DNA of 64,000 bases from Orobanche coerulescens (lineage: Eukaryota; Streptophyta; Magnoliopsida; Lamiales; Orobanchaceae), in contig CM065801.1 of assembly GCA_033398695.1 (NCBI GenBank), positions 50,726,358 to 50,790,357 of the forward strand, in the 5' to 3' direction. The number at the start of each line of letters is the position of its first letter. The stretch's first letter is position 1. The notes below the pieces were generated by a model that was not told the DNA's origin, did not search any database, and saw only the letters and a list, made by a program, of their open reading frames with translations. Of the stretch, positions 46,153 through 57,552 are shown piece after piece. Position numbers and translations under genes: made by a program.

Positions 46153-47359
46153 ATGGATGCTGCAAGAGGTCGAGGTCGTGGTCGTGGTCGTGGACGCGAC
46201 TGAGGACGTGGGGTAGCCAATGGGGCGGCCATATCACACTCTTCTGGAGCCGGCAGTACTGATGGCCATCAGAGCCATAATGCTACTCAAGATGACGCAG
46301 TCGGTAATGGCGCCGACCTTGGTGTTGTAGCTATAATGCAACAGATGGTGAACCAAATGGCGGTGATAGCTCAGGCGGTTCAAAACCCGACTCCAGCTCA
46401 TGCTGCTCGGGCTGGGGCGGATCGTTGGCTTCAGAATGTCATCAAGATGCATCCTTCTCAGTTTTCTGGGGCTTCGGACCCGATTGGCTGGGAGGGGTGG
46501 ATCAAAGATATGTCCAAGGTCTTTGTTGCCACAAACTGTCCCGAGGATAGCAAGGTCCCAATCGCCCAGTATTTTCTCACTGGGGATGGTGGGAGTCTGT
46601 CGGGCCTTAGGATCATGTTGCTTCTTGGGCCGAGTTCAGAGACCTCATAGAAGCGGAGTAGTGTCCTTGGCCAGTTCGTCAGGCGCGGATTCATGCTTTT
46701 TATGATGCTCTCGGGATATTCTGGTTTCTCAGGCCATTGCAGATTTCAACTGGTAATTGGGCTATGTGAAGGCCCAGGTTAAGGAAGAGGATGACAAGAT
46801 TTGCCACTTCTCGAGGCAAATGAAACCGAAGATTCATGATTACATGTCTGGATTCACCTGCACCACCTCAAAGGACTATCAAAGTAGAGCCCTTGCTTAT
46901 GATATGTCCTTGACGGCCAGTGAGGCGGCTCGAGAAAGTAAGAAACAGAAATCCGTAGGTAACTTTTCGGGTCACAAGGGCGGAGTTCAGCAGAAGTCTG
47001 AGTCTGCTAATTTTCCTGCGGGCGGTTCGGCTCGTTCTTCTGAGGGCTTTCAGGGTACTGCCAGTGCCTCCACACGTGATGTCAGATGTTTTAACTGTGG
47101 CAATTCGGGCCATAAGAACTCGGAGTGTCCTCGCCCGCCATTGACTTGTCATACTTGTGGTCAGTCAGGCCACAAGGCTTCTTTTGTGAGCATTTAGGGC
47201 AGACTCTTGGTGCCTAGGCTTCTTTCCCAGTGCCTAAGGAGCCGAGTGTGAACCACGGGTCATTTGCTCCACCACCTCCACAGAGTGCCAGCCGAGGGAG
47301 AGGTCGGGGCCAGCCCACTAGAGGGGGAGCTTCCAGTGTCGGCTCCGCTCATCCGCGTG
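46153..47359 (+). pseudogene. Element D gag, heavily decayed
   Basis: ATG at 46153 opens MDAARGRGRGRGRGRD, followed at once by TGA (46201-46203). The capsid frame 46336-46650 reads LQNVIKMHPSQFSGASDP to IAQYFLTGD, then lost bases near 46590 shift the frame. A later frame (46757-47197) carries YDMSLTASEAARESKKQKS and knuckles CFNCGNSGHKNSEC and CHTCGQSGHKAS. The last Cys is lost to a frame change at the end. The linker SRGRGRGQPTRGGAS lies in a third frame. Clearly non-functional. Confidence 0.9.
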
Positions 47360-50300
47360 TATATGAGATGAGGAGGGACAATGATCCAACGGCTACCGTG
47401 GCTACAGGTACCGTTCATATTCATTCTCATCCTGTCAGCTTGCTTTTCAATTCTAGTGCTACGCATTCATTCATCTCTCTGGAGTGTGTGCGCCGTTTCA
47501 GTCTTGACTGTTTGTCGTCTTGCGAGCCTTTCATCATTAAACTTCCTAGCGGTGATAGGATCGTTGGTGATCGGGAGATCCGAGACTGTTCTGTGGTTAT
47601 TTATGAGAGGGTTTGGCTCTCTAATCTTATTGTTGTGAATATTGAGGGTGATGATTTGATTCTCGGGGATGATTGGCTCGAGCGGCATGGTGCGATCATG
47701 AACTACTGCACGAGAATCATCACCATGTTAGCTGAGAACGGCACCGAGTACTCTTTCGCGGGGTGAAAGAGGGGAAACCAGAAGTTCGTAATTAACACCT
47801 TGAAGGCGATGAGACTCATGCGGAAGTGGTGTACTGGTTATTGGTACTACGCCTTGAAGGCGGAGGATGGTGGGATCGAGTTTTCATCGATTCCAGTCGT
47901 TAGTGAGTTCCCTGATGTCTTTCCTGACGAGTTACCGGGTTGCCACCGGATCGTGAGGTTGAGTTCGCTATCGAGTTAGATCCGAATGCGGATCCGATTT
48001 CGAAAGAGCCGTATCGTATGGCACCTTCAGATATGGCCGAGTTGAAGAAGCAGTTGAGTGAGCTTCTTGAGTCAGGGTATATTTGATCGAGTGCATTGCC
48101 TTGGGGCGCACCGGTTCTGTTTGTGCGGAAGAAGGATGGTTCACTGCGTTTATGTATCGACTATCGCAAGCTGAACAAGGTGACCATCAAGAACAAGTAT
48201 CCCTTGCTAAGGATTGATGACTTGTTTGATCAGTTGCAGGGAGCCGCAGTATTCTCGAAAATCGACTTGATATCGGGGTACTATCAGCTTCGGGTGAAGG
48301 AGTCCGATGTCCCGAAAACAGTTTTCCGGACGAGATATGGACATTATGAGTTTGTGGTTATGCCCTTCGGGCTAACTAACGCGCCGGTAGTGTTCATGCA
48401 GTTGATGAATAAGGTTTTCATCGAGTATTTGGATAAGTGTGTCGTCATCTTCATTGACAATATCCTTATCTATTCGAAAAATGAGGAGGAGCATGCACAT
48501 CATCTGTGTGTGGTGTTAGACATTTTGAGGACCGCGCGACTCTATGCGAAATTCTCAAAATGTGAGTTCTGGCTGAAGGAAGTGATGTTTCTGGGTCACG
48601 TGATTTCAGCCGAGGGGGTCCGTGTGGATCCACATAAGATTGAGGCAGTGCTGGACTGGGCACCGCCTAAGAATGTGGAGGAGATCCGTTGTTTCTTAGG
48701 TTTGGCTGGCTACTATCGTAGGTTCGTCGAGGGGTTCTCGAAATTGGATCGGCCACTTACACAGTTGCTTCAGAAAATCCGAGAAGTTTGTCTGGAATGA
48801 TGAAAGACAGTCGAGTTTTGAGGAGTTGAAGAGGCGTTTGACTTCAGCCCCAATTCTAGCGTTGCCATCTGGCAACGAGGGTTTTGCTATTTATAGCGAT
48901 GCTTCGGATCAGGATCTTGGGTGCGTGTTGATGCAGCACGACAAGACTATTGCATATGTGTCGATACAGTTGAGGTCGTATGAGCTCAACTACCCTACTC
49001 ACGATTTGGAGTTAGCGGCAGTTGTTTTTGCGCTCAAGATTTGGCGTCACTATCTCTTTGGCTCTACATGTCATATTTTACCAATCATAAAAATCTGAAG
49101 TACATATTCACTCAGCGGGAGTTGAATATGAGGCATAGGATGTGGTTAGAGTTGATTAAGGATCATGACCTCGAAATATTTTATCATCCGGACAAGGCGA
49201 ACGTCGTGGCGGACGCCTTGAGTCGGAAACCGGTTACGTTGCAGACGCGTGAGTTACTTACGTCTCAATCTGAGCTTCAGCATGATTTTATCAAGTTGGG
49301 TGTTGAGATTTCATTGCCAGGAGCTGTCGGGTAACTTTGCGCCTTGGAGATTTCGTCGGCGCTGATCGATGAAATTAAACTGAATCAGTTGGGGGATCCG
49401 ATAATTATTTAAATCCGAGAGAACGTTCTTAAAAGGAAGTCTTCTGGATTTGGGATTCACGAGGATGGTGTGTTGAGATTCCAGAGTCGGATTTGTGTAC
49501 CGAACGACTTGGAATTGAGGCAGAGTATTTTGCGGGAGGCCCACACTATGCCTTACTCAGTTCATCCTGGATCGAGTAAGATGTACAAGGACCTAAGGAG
49601 GAACTTTTGGTGTAACGATATGAAGGAGGAAGTCGCACAGTTCCCAGCGAGATCTTTGACTTGTCAGTAGGTCAAAATCGAGCATCAGCGACCATCCGGG
49701 TTATTGCAGTTGCTTCCCGTTCCGGAATGGAAATGGAAAGATATTTCGATGGACTTCGTCATGAGCTTGCCGAGATCGAAGTCTGGTATGAATACGGTTT
49801 GGGTGATTGTGGATCGTCTGACCAAGTCGGCACATTTTCTGGGCATCAAGGATACTTAGGGTCCGAAAAAGTTGGCTCGTGTATTCATTACGCAGATTGT
49901 GAGGCTTCACGGTACCTCGAAGTCTATTGTTTCGGATCGTGATGGCCATTTTGTATCGCATTTTTGGCAGGCGGTACATAAGGCGTTGGGTACTCATTTG
50001 CGTCTGAGTACTCTTTTCATCCTCAGACGGATGGACAGTTGGAGCGTACTATCCATACATTTGAGGATATATTGCGTGCTTGTGCTCTCAATTGGAGCAG
50101 TGATTGGGAGGAACATTTGCCGTTGATCGAGTTCACGTACAATAATAGTTGGCACGCGTCGATTCGGATGGCACCGTATGAGGCACTTTATGGGCGGCAA
50201 TGTCGATCACCGATTTGTTGGAACGAGGTGTCCGATTTGGTCGGAACCGAACCGGATATCGCCTTGGAGACGAGGAAGAAGGCGGAATTGATTCGGGAGA

Positions 50301-50791
50301 GGATGTTGACTGCTCAGAATCGACAGAAATCCTATGCTGACGTTCGTCGTCGACCTTTGGAATTCGAGGTGGGAGACCACGTTTTGCTAAAGGTGTCACC
50401 AACGAGAGGAGTTTTCTGCTTTGGGAAGAAGGGAAAGTTGAGTCCGAGATTTATTGGGCCCTTTGAGATTCTTGAAAGGGTCGGCGAGTTGGCGTATCGT
50501 TTGGCGTTGCCTACAGCTTTGAGTCACGTCTATAGTGTTTTCCATGTTTCCCAGCTGAGGAAATGTGTTTCGGATCCTAGTCATGTCATCTACTATGGTG
50601 AGATCAATATCGCCGAGGATATTACTTTCGAGGAGCGTCCCTTGAAGATTTTGGAGCACCGTGAGAAGCGACTGAGGCATAAGACCATTTCATTGGTCAA
50701 GGTGCAGTGGTCAAGATATGGTGTCGAGGAGGTAACTTTGGAAACCGAGGGTAGCATGCGTTCTAGGTACCCCGAGTTGTTTGTTTCTTAG
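47360..50791 (+). pseudogene. Element D pol, catalytic sites mutated
   Basis: The protease motif reads NSSATHSF instead of D-T/S-GATHSF. Stops include TGA near 47764 and TGA 48084-48086 (conserved GYIRPS Arg position). A base loss near 47940 shifts the frame. RT (48096-48800) has FIDNILIYS, with the second catalytic Asp changed to Asn. Further frame changes occur near 48775, 49075 and 50020, with stops near 49332, 49410, 49668 and 49858. Integrase parts remain recognisable: [41 protein letters not shown]. The end at 50791 reads VEEVTLETEGSM...YPELFVS. Confidence 0.92.
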
Positions 50792-50809
50792 GTTTAGGGA
50801 CGAAACTTA

Positions 50810-50825
50810 TTTTAGAGAGGTAGAA
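50810..50825 (+). other. Polypurine tract of element D
   Basis: TTTTAGAGAGGTAGAA immediately before the 3' LTR TGTAATATTCG; one substitution from the A tract. Confidence 0.8.
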
Positions 50826-53175
50826 TGTAATATTCGCATTTTTTCCTTTTTCCGGTATTTTTTGGTTTGGTGTATTTTTCGTTTTTAGTGACTCTTTTGT
50901 AACCGTATTGATATTTCGAGAATATTTAATACTGGACTTTTTGTTATCCGAGCGTGTTTCGGAGCTGTTTTACTCAATTCTGCGTTTAATGTCTTCCGTC
51001 GCTATTTGGTTCGATTCTCGTAATCGTTGTTCGGAACCGCCTTTTCGGGGTTGCCGCAGAACCGTCTTATGTTAGTGTGCATGTTGTGAGCTTTCGTTTG
51101 GTGTATTGATCGTGTATCGTGTATTTCGGATATTTTGGGCTGTTTTGTAATTTCCCGAAGTGATGGGGTAATTACTATCTTTGTCGTTTTTCGAACCTTT
51201 GGGTAGTCGGAACCGTGTTTTCTTTTAGTGTTTTAGTTCCGACTCGAACTCGTCGTGTGAGTGTCTTCTTTCAGTCTGTTGTTTGGTGTCGGATGCGCAT
51301 TGTTTCCATCCGAGGTAGAATTCGCCGTTTTCCATCTTTGGGTACTGTCTGTACTACTGTCTGCACTTGTTACCACGCGCTAATTTTGTTGTGTAGCGCA
51401 TGATAATGTCGTTGTGTAGCGCACGCTATATTCGTTTTGTAGCGCGCGCTAATGACTCGAGTACAGCAGTGGCAGTAGGTTGTTCTATTCTCTGGACGAG
51501 CAGCTTAGCGCACGCTAAATCTGTATATTAGCGCATGCTAGGTATGTGGCACCGCGCGCTAATTCGGTAGTCCAGACAGGGCATAATGTTTCTGGACTCG
51601 GGATGGCGAACAGGTAGCGCACGCTATAGCTCGATAGTGCGCGCTATCGGGGGACCGTTAGCGGACACTATTTTCTGGTAGTGCACGCTAACGGGTCAGA
51701 ACCGCAGGTTCTGGACCAGTTTTAGCTGGTTAGCGCGCGCTAATCATGAGCCGTTAGCGCACGCTAAACCGTCTGGTTATATATACCCGAGAGTTGACCC
51801 AGATCCGTCCATTTTACTCACTCCTCTTTCTCCCCATGGACCGAGTGATCCAGAGGAGATTTGGAGGCGGTTTCTTCTTCCAATCACCTCAACTATCATT
51901 TTCCTTGAGTTCTTGGTGTAGATTAACAACATCTACTCATGTTCTTCGCCTTTAATCCAAGGTAATCTCCTAGAATCCTATTTTTGGGAAATTTGGGGGG
52001 TTTTGAGTTTTTGTCCGATTCGTTCCGTATTGTTGATTAATCCATAATATATATGATTAATCTTGTTGGTATTCTTGTTTTCCCTACGAGTTCATGGTAA
52101 GTTTCGTGGTATTTGTTAAATCGAGAGTGTTCGGTTGCGATCCGCCCTCGTTGTTGTTTTTGTACGAATTTACATGAATTGTAGGTGGGTTTCTAGGTGT
52201 ATTCCATTTCCGTAATCAGTTAGAAATGGTTATGATTGTATTCTTTGAATCGTTAGGTTCGGGTTTTTCGGTTCCTAGCGATCGTGGTTGTTTCTCCGTT
52301 CCGTCCGTTTCGTCGTCAATTACTCAAGGCAAGCATTCTTGGAAACCTTTATGCTTAACATGAAATGGTGATGTATATTATGTGTGTGCTTTGCTCACTC
52401 CGGGAGGGTCCGATGGGGCCTCAGGGGAATCCGTGACTTCACTCTAGATTCACGAACTTGTTCACTAGCCAGTTCGGAAGGGTCCTTAGCGGCCTCGAAT
52501 AGGATCAGTGGTTTCGCCCCGGTCCTAGGCGATGCCCGTGATTTGTTTTATGACTATAGCCAGTTCGAGAGGGTCCTTAGAGGCCTCGAATGGGACCAGT
52601 GGTTTCGCCCCGGTCCTAGGCAAATTGAATATTGACTGTTCGTTTTCTAGAAAAGACATGTCTAGTTTTGAATTTTGAAATGACTTGATGCATGTACTAT
52701 GAAATGTGTAAGTGAATGGTTTTCCTTGATTACTTGTACTAGCGTAATTGCTAACCCCTTTGGGGACCCGTTTTGGGGAAATTCTTGTTATGAATTTCAG
52801 GTGGTGTTCAGGCGGGCACTGGAGCAGTACGAGGATGCTGGCCGGGGATGTTGACGTGTGCAATGGAGTCCCTTTATTTCCGTTGTCCATTTTGATGTGT
52901 TATTTTCCAAACTTGTGAACTCATAGATAGTACTCGCGAGTACTTAGGCACTTTTGAATTGAGATATGTTCTGTATGTTAAATCGGATTTGTGAATTTGA
53001 GTGATGTCCTGTTTACCGGTTGTACCGGGTGATTTCATTTAATTATTGTTGTAGTGTTGTGTGTTTCTCGCTAACCGAGATGGTTAGACGAGCGGTAATG
53101 TTTATTTAGCCTGGTGGATCCCACGTAGGGGTCCACGACGCTGTAATATACCTTGAATATCTTGGGGGTGTTACA
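50826..53175 (+). repeat. Element D 3' LTR
   Basis: 2350 bp, TGTAATATTCG...GGGGGTGTTACA. It has the palindrome array (51375-51772), a TATA-like GGTTATATATACCC at about 51776-51789 and a 91-bp tandem repeat (52468, 52559). Its first 1.6 kb has no counterpart in the abnormal left LTR. Confidence 0.93.
51375..51772. promoter_or_regulatory. Array of TAGCGCRCGCTA palindromes in U3 of D
   Basis: About a dozen units (TAGCGCACGCTA, TAGCGCGCGCTAA, TAGTGCGCGCTA and decayed forms) spaced about 20-45 bp. They end a few bases before the TATA-like element, as in A, B and C. Confidence 0.75.
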
Positions 53176-53180
53176 TAACC
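53176..53180. repeat. Target-site duplication of element D, right (TAACC)
   Basis: TAACC directly after the 3' LTR; matches 35677-35681. Confidence 0.93.
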
Positions 53181-54370
53181 TATTGTTCTTCACTTCCACA
53201 TTGAACCTTTCCAGCACATCTGCTTTCAAGTCATCAATGCTGAGGTTTTGCCTCATTCTAAACATATTCAGATATTGATTTGCTATTTACTTTGCACTAA
53301 CAGGTGGATTATGCAGGTCTGTCACACAGATATGAGGATGCCTGAGACTCTTGATCACAAATGTGTTATCACTCTTCACTATAATATAGTCTCCATATGC
53401 ATGGAGGTGTACATTTAGCCTCAACTTTCTCCCGAGCAGTTCGGATGAAATGAATCATTCACCCCTCACATATAGCTTGTGTAGTAATTGTTTCTCTACA
53501 CCGAGTACCACTCTCAAACCTCATTCCAAACTCCAATTTCAGTTCTTTGTGTTCACACCTTGGATCATATGTTATCTTACTCACTATATTCCTAACCTCA
53601 TCAAACTCATCATCAATGCCATATGGACAGATTCCATCATCAGAGTCCTCATATTCAGATATAACCTTCTCAAACTCATCCCCTGCAACACCATTCACTG
53701 AACTCCAATGTATTTTCTAATGTCATTATAAGTTTCTTTATTTATCCTTATATGCTTCCTACTCACAATATACTCTTCATACCCTTCATCAAACTTTGTG
53801 TCACTAAGCTCATCCTGAGTTGCTGCATCCGTAGAGGGGAATTAATCATCATCCGAGTTCTCACCCTTTTCTTCATAGACTACTTTATTCTTGCTCTTGT
53901 CGGCACAATTCTCATTTATATTCTCAAATTCTCTCTCTCTCTCTCTCAATTATCTTTTCTCTCATTAACTCATCAATTACGCTGTCTACCATCTCACTCA
54001 TTTCTTCACTCATTTCCTCACTTACTTTCTCTTTCACTGTTTCTGTAACCTTCTCTTTACCCTTACTCTTATGTGCTATATAAATCCCAACCTTTACACA
54101 ACCCTCTGCATAAATCCTTCCATGTCTACACACATCATCCTGAGAACTTAACATGTTCAGAATATCTTTATAAGTTTTCAGAGCCCTAAAATCATTATCT
54201 CTTTTAAATCATATTTCGCTCCATATTTCATAACCTAACTTTTTCACTTCATCAACTAAGGCAAAGTAACAAAATAAGTCATAATCTAATTCACTACGAC
54301 ATGCTAACAACCCCCACCCACTTCTCTACCATTCAAATCCACAAACTGCCCACCATGTTGGATGACCAAT
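53181..54370 (-). pseudogene. MuDR-family (MULE) transposase, N-terminal part
   Basis: The minus strand reads from 54370 down: IQHGGQFVDLNGREVGG (the N-terminal HHGG-type start of plant MULE proteins); acidic and low-complexity EKVSEEMSEEMSE; SDDGICPYGIDDEFDEV; then the MuDR N-terminal domain DPRCEHKELKLEFGMRF, RETITTQAICEG, VIKSLRHPHICVTDLHNPP and FRMRQNLSIDDLKADVLERF, to VEVKNNR where element D cuts it. It continues at 35681 with QRKVYYLETIRG. In-frame stops and frame changes are present. Together the two parts make a full-length but dead MULE transposase. Confidence 0.88.
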
Positions 54371-54847
54371 GTAAAAGAAGTTGAACCGCAAAGCAATAAT
54401 GAAATACTTCTGTCACTAAACAGGTCGAGAAAGTAAGCAATGCATACCCTAATTTTTCAGTAAAGAGAAAACATTTCAGTGAAGATTTTAATCTTCTCCT
54501 GAAGTTTTTGAGAAAATTGGTAAAAAAAAGTGCGTACCCGAAGACTAGTTTTCAGTGAATATAAGAGATGCCTCAGACTCCCTTCGTCTTCAACCAGGTG
54601 CAGAGAACGGGAAATTCAACTCCTTTTTCTTAAAGCAGCATGGGTGAAATTCAAGGCGATGAAGAACCTAAGTCCCCTCCTTTAGAGTTGATAACCAGTG
54701 CGGCTGAAATGTGAGGAGTTCAGTCAGGTCATATGGGTCATTTAAAAAATGCCAAGTTAATACGGGTTATTTAAAAAAATGTCACAACAATTAAAAGAAA
54801 TTCACTGTCATTTAAAATACTGTCATGTAGAGGCCGGGAGGACGTCA
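54371..54847. other. 5' flank of the MULE transposase gene
   Basis: No coding signal. Lies between the transposase N-terminus (minus strand) and the right inverted end, so it probably holds the promoter and 5' UTR. No clear TATA element could be assigned. Confidence 0.45.
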
Positions 54848-55015
54848 ACGTGTCTAAAATCAAAATGGTGAAAAACTCTGTCCACGCTTGAAAAAAAATA
54901 TGGGAATTTACAAGAGATTTTAGAAGGACATGTCTAATTTCAAAATGACAAATAATTTGTGAATTTTAAGCAAATTAACCCAAGAATCAATGTAACTGAT
55001 TTTTTTCTACTAGTG
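54848..55015 (-). repeat. Right inverted terminal sequence of the DNA transposon
   Basis: The minus strand from the outer end reads CACTAGTAGAAAAAAATCAG, then TTACATTGATTCTTGGG and ATTTGTCATTTTGAAATTAG, matching 32447-32580. The very end CACTAGTAGAAAAA has the form of a CACTA (En/Spm) terminus, which is odd for an element carrying a MuDR transposase. Confidence 0.7.
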
Positions 55016-55980
55016 GAAGCTATTGGATCCTACGGATTCTCGCCATAATCTGAATACAATTCTCTATAGTTTTTTCCCACTAAAATAAACACTAAATAAA
55101 CTAATTAATGAACTTATGGAAAAATATTGATTTATATATAAACACATATATAAATATTCTTTATTTTCAATTCTACATCAATTTTTTTAGAACAAATCAA
55201 TGTAATTTGACTGTAGTAAAATATATAGTGTTTTGTAGTAGTGGAAGAAAAATATGCAGGGCCCTGATCGAAAACACCAAATAGATGCTTTAGTTACCGA
55301 ATGGTACTAAGGGCCTGTTTACTATCAGCTTAATGAAGTTTATTGGTTTCTTATAGTATTTTTGGATAGCTAATAATGTGTTTACCAGGAGTTTAATCAA
55401 TAAGATAACAACTTAGTGGGACAGTGATCCCCCAGCTCCTTATTCGGTAAGCTATCATCTTAATGGAACCAAATGACTATTATAACTAGATATTGTGTTA
55501 TATTATTATGATGTTGTGCAATTTAAAATTGTATGGTGTTGAACTATTGTGGATACAAATATTTAATATATTTTTATATATATCGAGGGAGTAAAATGGT
55601 CATTTCTACCATTCAGATAGTTGATTCAGCAATGCAGGTAAACAACATTCATCTTTATCCAGACATACAGCATAATCCAAACAAATAATTTATTCCACTC
55701 AGATCTTAATGAAAAAGTTGGTAATTACGTGGTTTAGAGGGGGTTAGTAGGAGAAAGGTTATTAAGGATTTTTAGAAACCCTTCTTTGAGAGAGGGAAAG
55801 TTTAGTAAGGGTAACTAGTAACCCTTAGTTGAGAGACAAAAAAAAGTAAAAAGGTAAGGGTATGGAGGGATTGGCATGTTGGTGATTCATCATGCATTTT
55901 GTGTAATTGTAACTAATATGTGAGATAAGGGGTTTTATAATTTGTATTTTAATATATGTTCGAGTATGTGCCGAGTGCAT
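55016..55980. other. Intergenic AT-rich DNA
   Basis: No gene recognised. A GGGCCTGTTTACTATCAGC motif near 55312 resembles the ends of small non-autonomous DNA transposons, and a weak inverted counterpart may lie near 55700 (CTCAGATCTTAATG). I could not define a pair of ends with confidence. Confidence 0.4.
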
Positions 55981-55984
55981 GCAT

Positions 55985-56480
55985 ATATAAGATCGAATTA
56001 TAAGCCGGTACAACCAAATGTCGGGGGTCCGGGGGCAGCGCCCCTAGCGGGGTCCAAGGGGCAGAGCCCTGCGGGGTTTTGGGCAGCGCCCCAAAAGGTC
56101 TTCGGAAACTTGGATTGGTAACTTAGTGAAAATCCCAAATTTTAGAGGGAGACTATGGTAAAATTGACTAATTTCGTCATTTTTGGAAAATCATCCGTCA
56201 AGCCCTAATTCCGGATCACTAATTAAATCTTAATGACGGCGCCGCATAATGTAACCCTAATATCGCCCTAATGTAACCCTAATTCGACATGTATAAATAA
56301 GGCTCTTCTCTTTGAGTCTTAACACACCTTTCTCAGTTCTCTCTTTTTCTGACGAACTCAGAATTTCTCTAGCAATTTGGCTTACGTTTCTGTGTCTAGA
56401 TTTGTAAGTGTCCATTTGGATAATCCTAGACTGGATTTCTTGTAATCGGGACATTGGATAAAAATATCAGTTCGGAAAGT
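55985..56480 (+). repeat. Possible solo LTR with GGGGCAGCGCCCC block
   Basis: Contains a GC-rich block at about 56018-56095 made of GGGTCCGGGGGCAGCGCCCC, GGGGCAGAGCCC and GGGCAGCGCCCC, a motif frequent in plant LTR elements. Then come AACCCTAAT repeats and TATAAATAAGG at about 56290, followed by a pyrimidine-rich leader (CAGTTCTCTCTTTTTCTG). This is the layout of an LTR promoter (U3-R-U5). No internal domains, PBS or second copy are present, and the ends are not defined. Confidence 0.4.
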
Positions 56481-57268
56481 AATTACTCGATCTATTGAGA
56501 ATCCGGATCTACATCATAAACCCTAATACCCCAACATGGCAGGGTTTAAAAAAATTTGTTTTATATAGATTTTACTCTAATTTCAAACCCATCAATTTGA
56601 TGGGTTTGGAAGGGTTAGAAATTACCTTCCTTCAGTCTTATCTCTGTTCTTCTTCTTTCCCTACTTTTCCCTATTCTTTATTTATTTACCTTCTTCTACT
56701 TTTCATCAAATCAAACTCTAAGTGGACGGCCACATAACCGTTCGATTGGAGTTGTCCTCGGTCAGTTGGATGAGGGAGTATCGAGCTCCTGAATGAGACA
56801 CGGTTCTTGACTTTTTTGCAGCATTGGGAGTAGTAGTCATCATCTTAAAAAGCGATCATAGTGTTTTTTTGTCCGTGTCGAGTACGTAGAGGTTGGTAAA
56901 TCGTCAACAGAAATAGTACTCTATTGTTTAGGTGGGGATAATCGAGGTTAGCTACAAATAAATCCAACCAAATCAAATATACCCAGTATATCCCGCTTAT
57001 AGTAGAGTTTGTGGAATGTAAGATGTACGCAGACCATGCCCCTACTTATTACGGTAGGGAGGTTATTTTCGTGAAGACCCCCAGCTTAGTGCACAGCAAA
57101 ATATTGCGTGAAAAATACAAAGGGCAGCATATGACCGAAAAAGCTCAATACCATATCTGAGCTCATGGCTTAATCCACATAGGACTTACCTAAGAGGAAT
57201 TTGGCTACTTCACCCCCGATGAACGCTGCTCAAATAGAAGAGAGGTTGACTCCGCACACAACTCCCTG
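56481..57268. other. No recognisable gene
   Basis: Mixed-composition DNA with short hydrophobic frames (for example 56495-56737) and no motif. A pyrimidine-rich stretch near 56635-56710 is the only structure. Confidence 0.45.
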
Positions 57269-57520
57269 TCAAAAATACACCACACGCAAATGTGCTAGGT
57301 CAAAGCTAACCGAGACAACCCAAATGCTCTCAACTACAGCACCACTCCCAACTAAAAAATCCACAACTCTGATCTGGCGCCTCCAAACGCACCTATCAAC
57401 AGTCATGGTCTCGGAAAGGTTTAAGGGCTTCAAATCTAATCTCAGGTGCTCCTCACACGTCCTCCTCGGTCTGCTTCTCCTCCTCTTCCCGACAACCAAT
57501 AAACTCTCGACCCTCCTCAC
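57269..57520 (-). pseudogene. LINE-type reverse-transcriptase C-terminal scrap
   Basis: Minus-strand frame reads GKRRRSRPRRTCEEHLRLDL, LNLSETMTVDRCVWRRQIRV. This resembles the short conserved C-terminal block of plant LINE reverse-transcriptase proteins (RGRPRRTW...KDL..LGLT...A.DR..WR..I). Nothing upstream of the block is recognisable, as expected for a 5'-truncated LINE. It directly abuts the proposed start of element E's LTR at 57553. Confidence 0.5.
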
Positions 57521-57552
57521 CGTAGCAGCTGCCTGCCTCCTACGGACATTGC

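Larger units (their letters stand above)
35682..53175 (+). mobile_element. Element D: chromovirus with palindromic 5' end, split by element C
   Basis: A 17.5-kb span flanked by TSD TAACC. It contains an abnormal left end (inverted duplication of the LTR 3' part), canonical initiator-Met PBS, gag-pol on the plus strand, purine tract and a full 2350-bp 3' LTR. Element C (8.7 kb) is nested in the leader between PBS and gag. Coding decay is heavy: many stops, several frameshifts, mutated protease and RT active sites. D is therefore the oldest-looking chromovirus here. Confidence 0.92.

Noticed and set aside
53924..54154. EKVSEEMSEEMSE repeats as a separate coiled-coil gene
   Set aside because: Low-complexity acidic stretch between the N-terminal and MuDR domains of the MULE transposase; such linkers are usual in that family.
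55300..55750. Possible MITE or hAT-type element (GGGCCTGTTTAC start)
   Set aside because: No convincing inverted partner or TSD could be found by eye.
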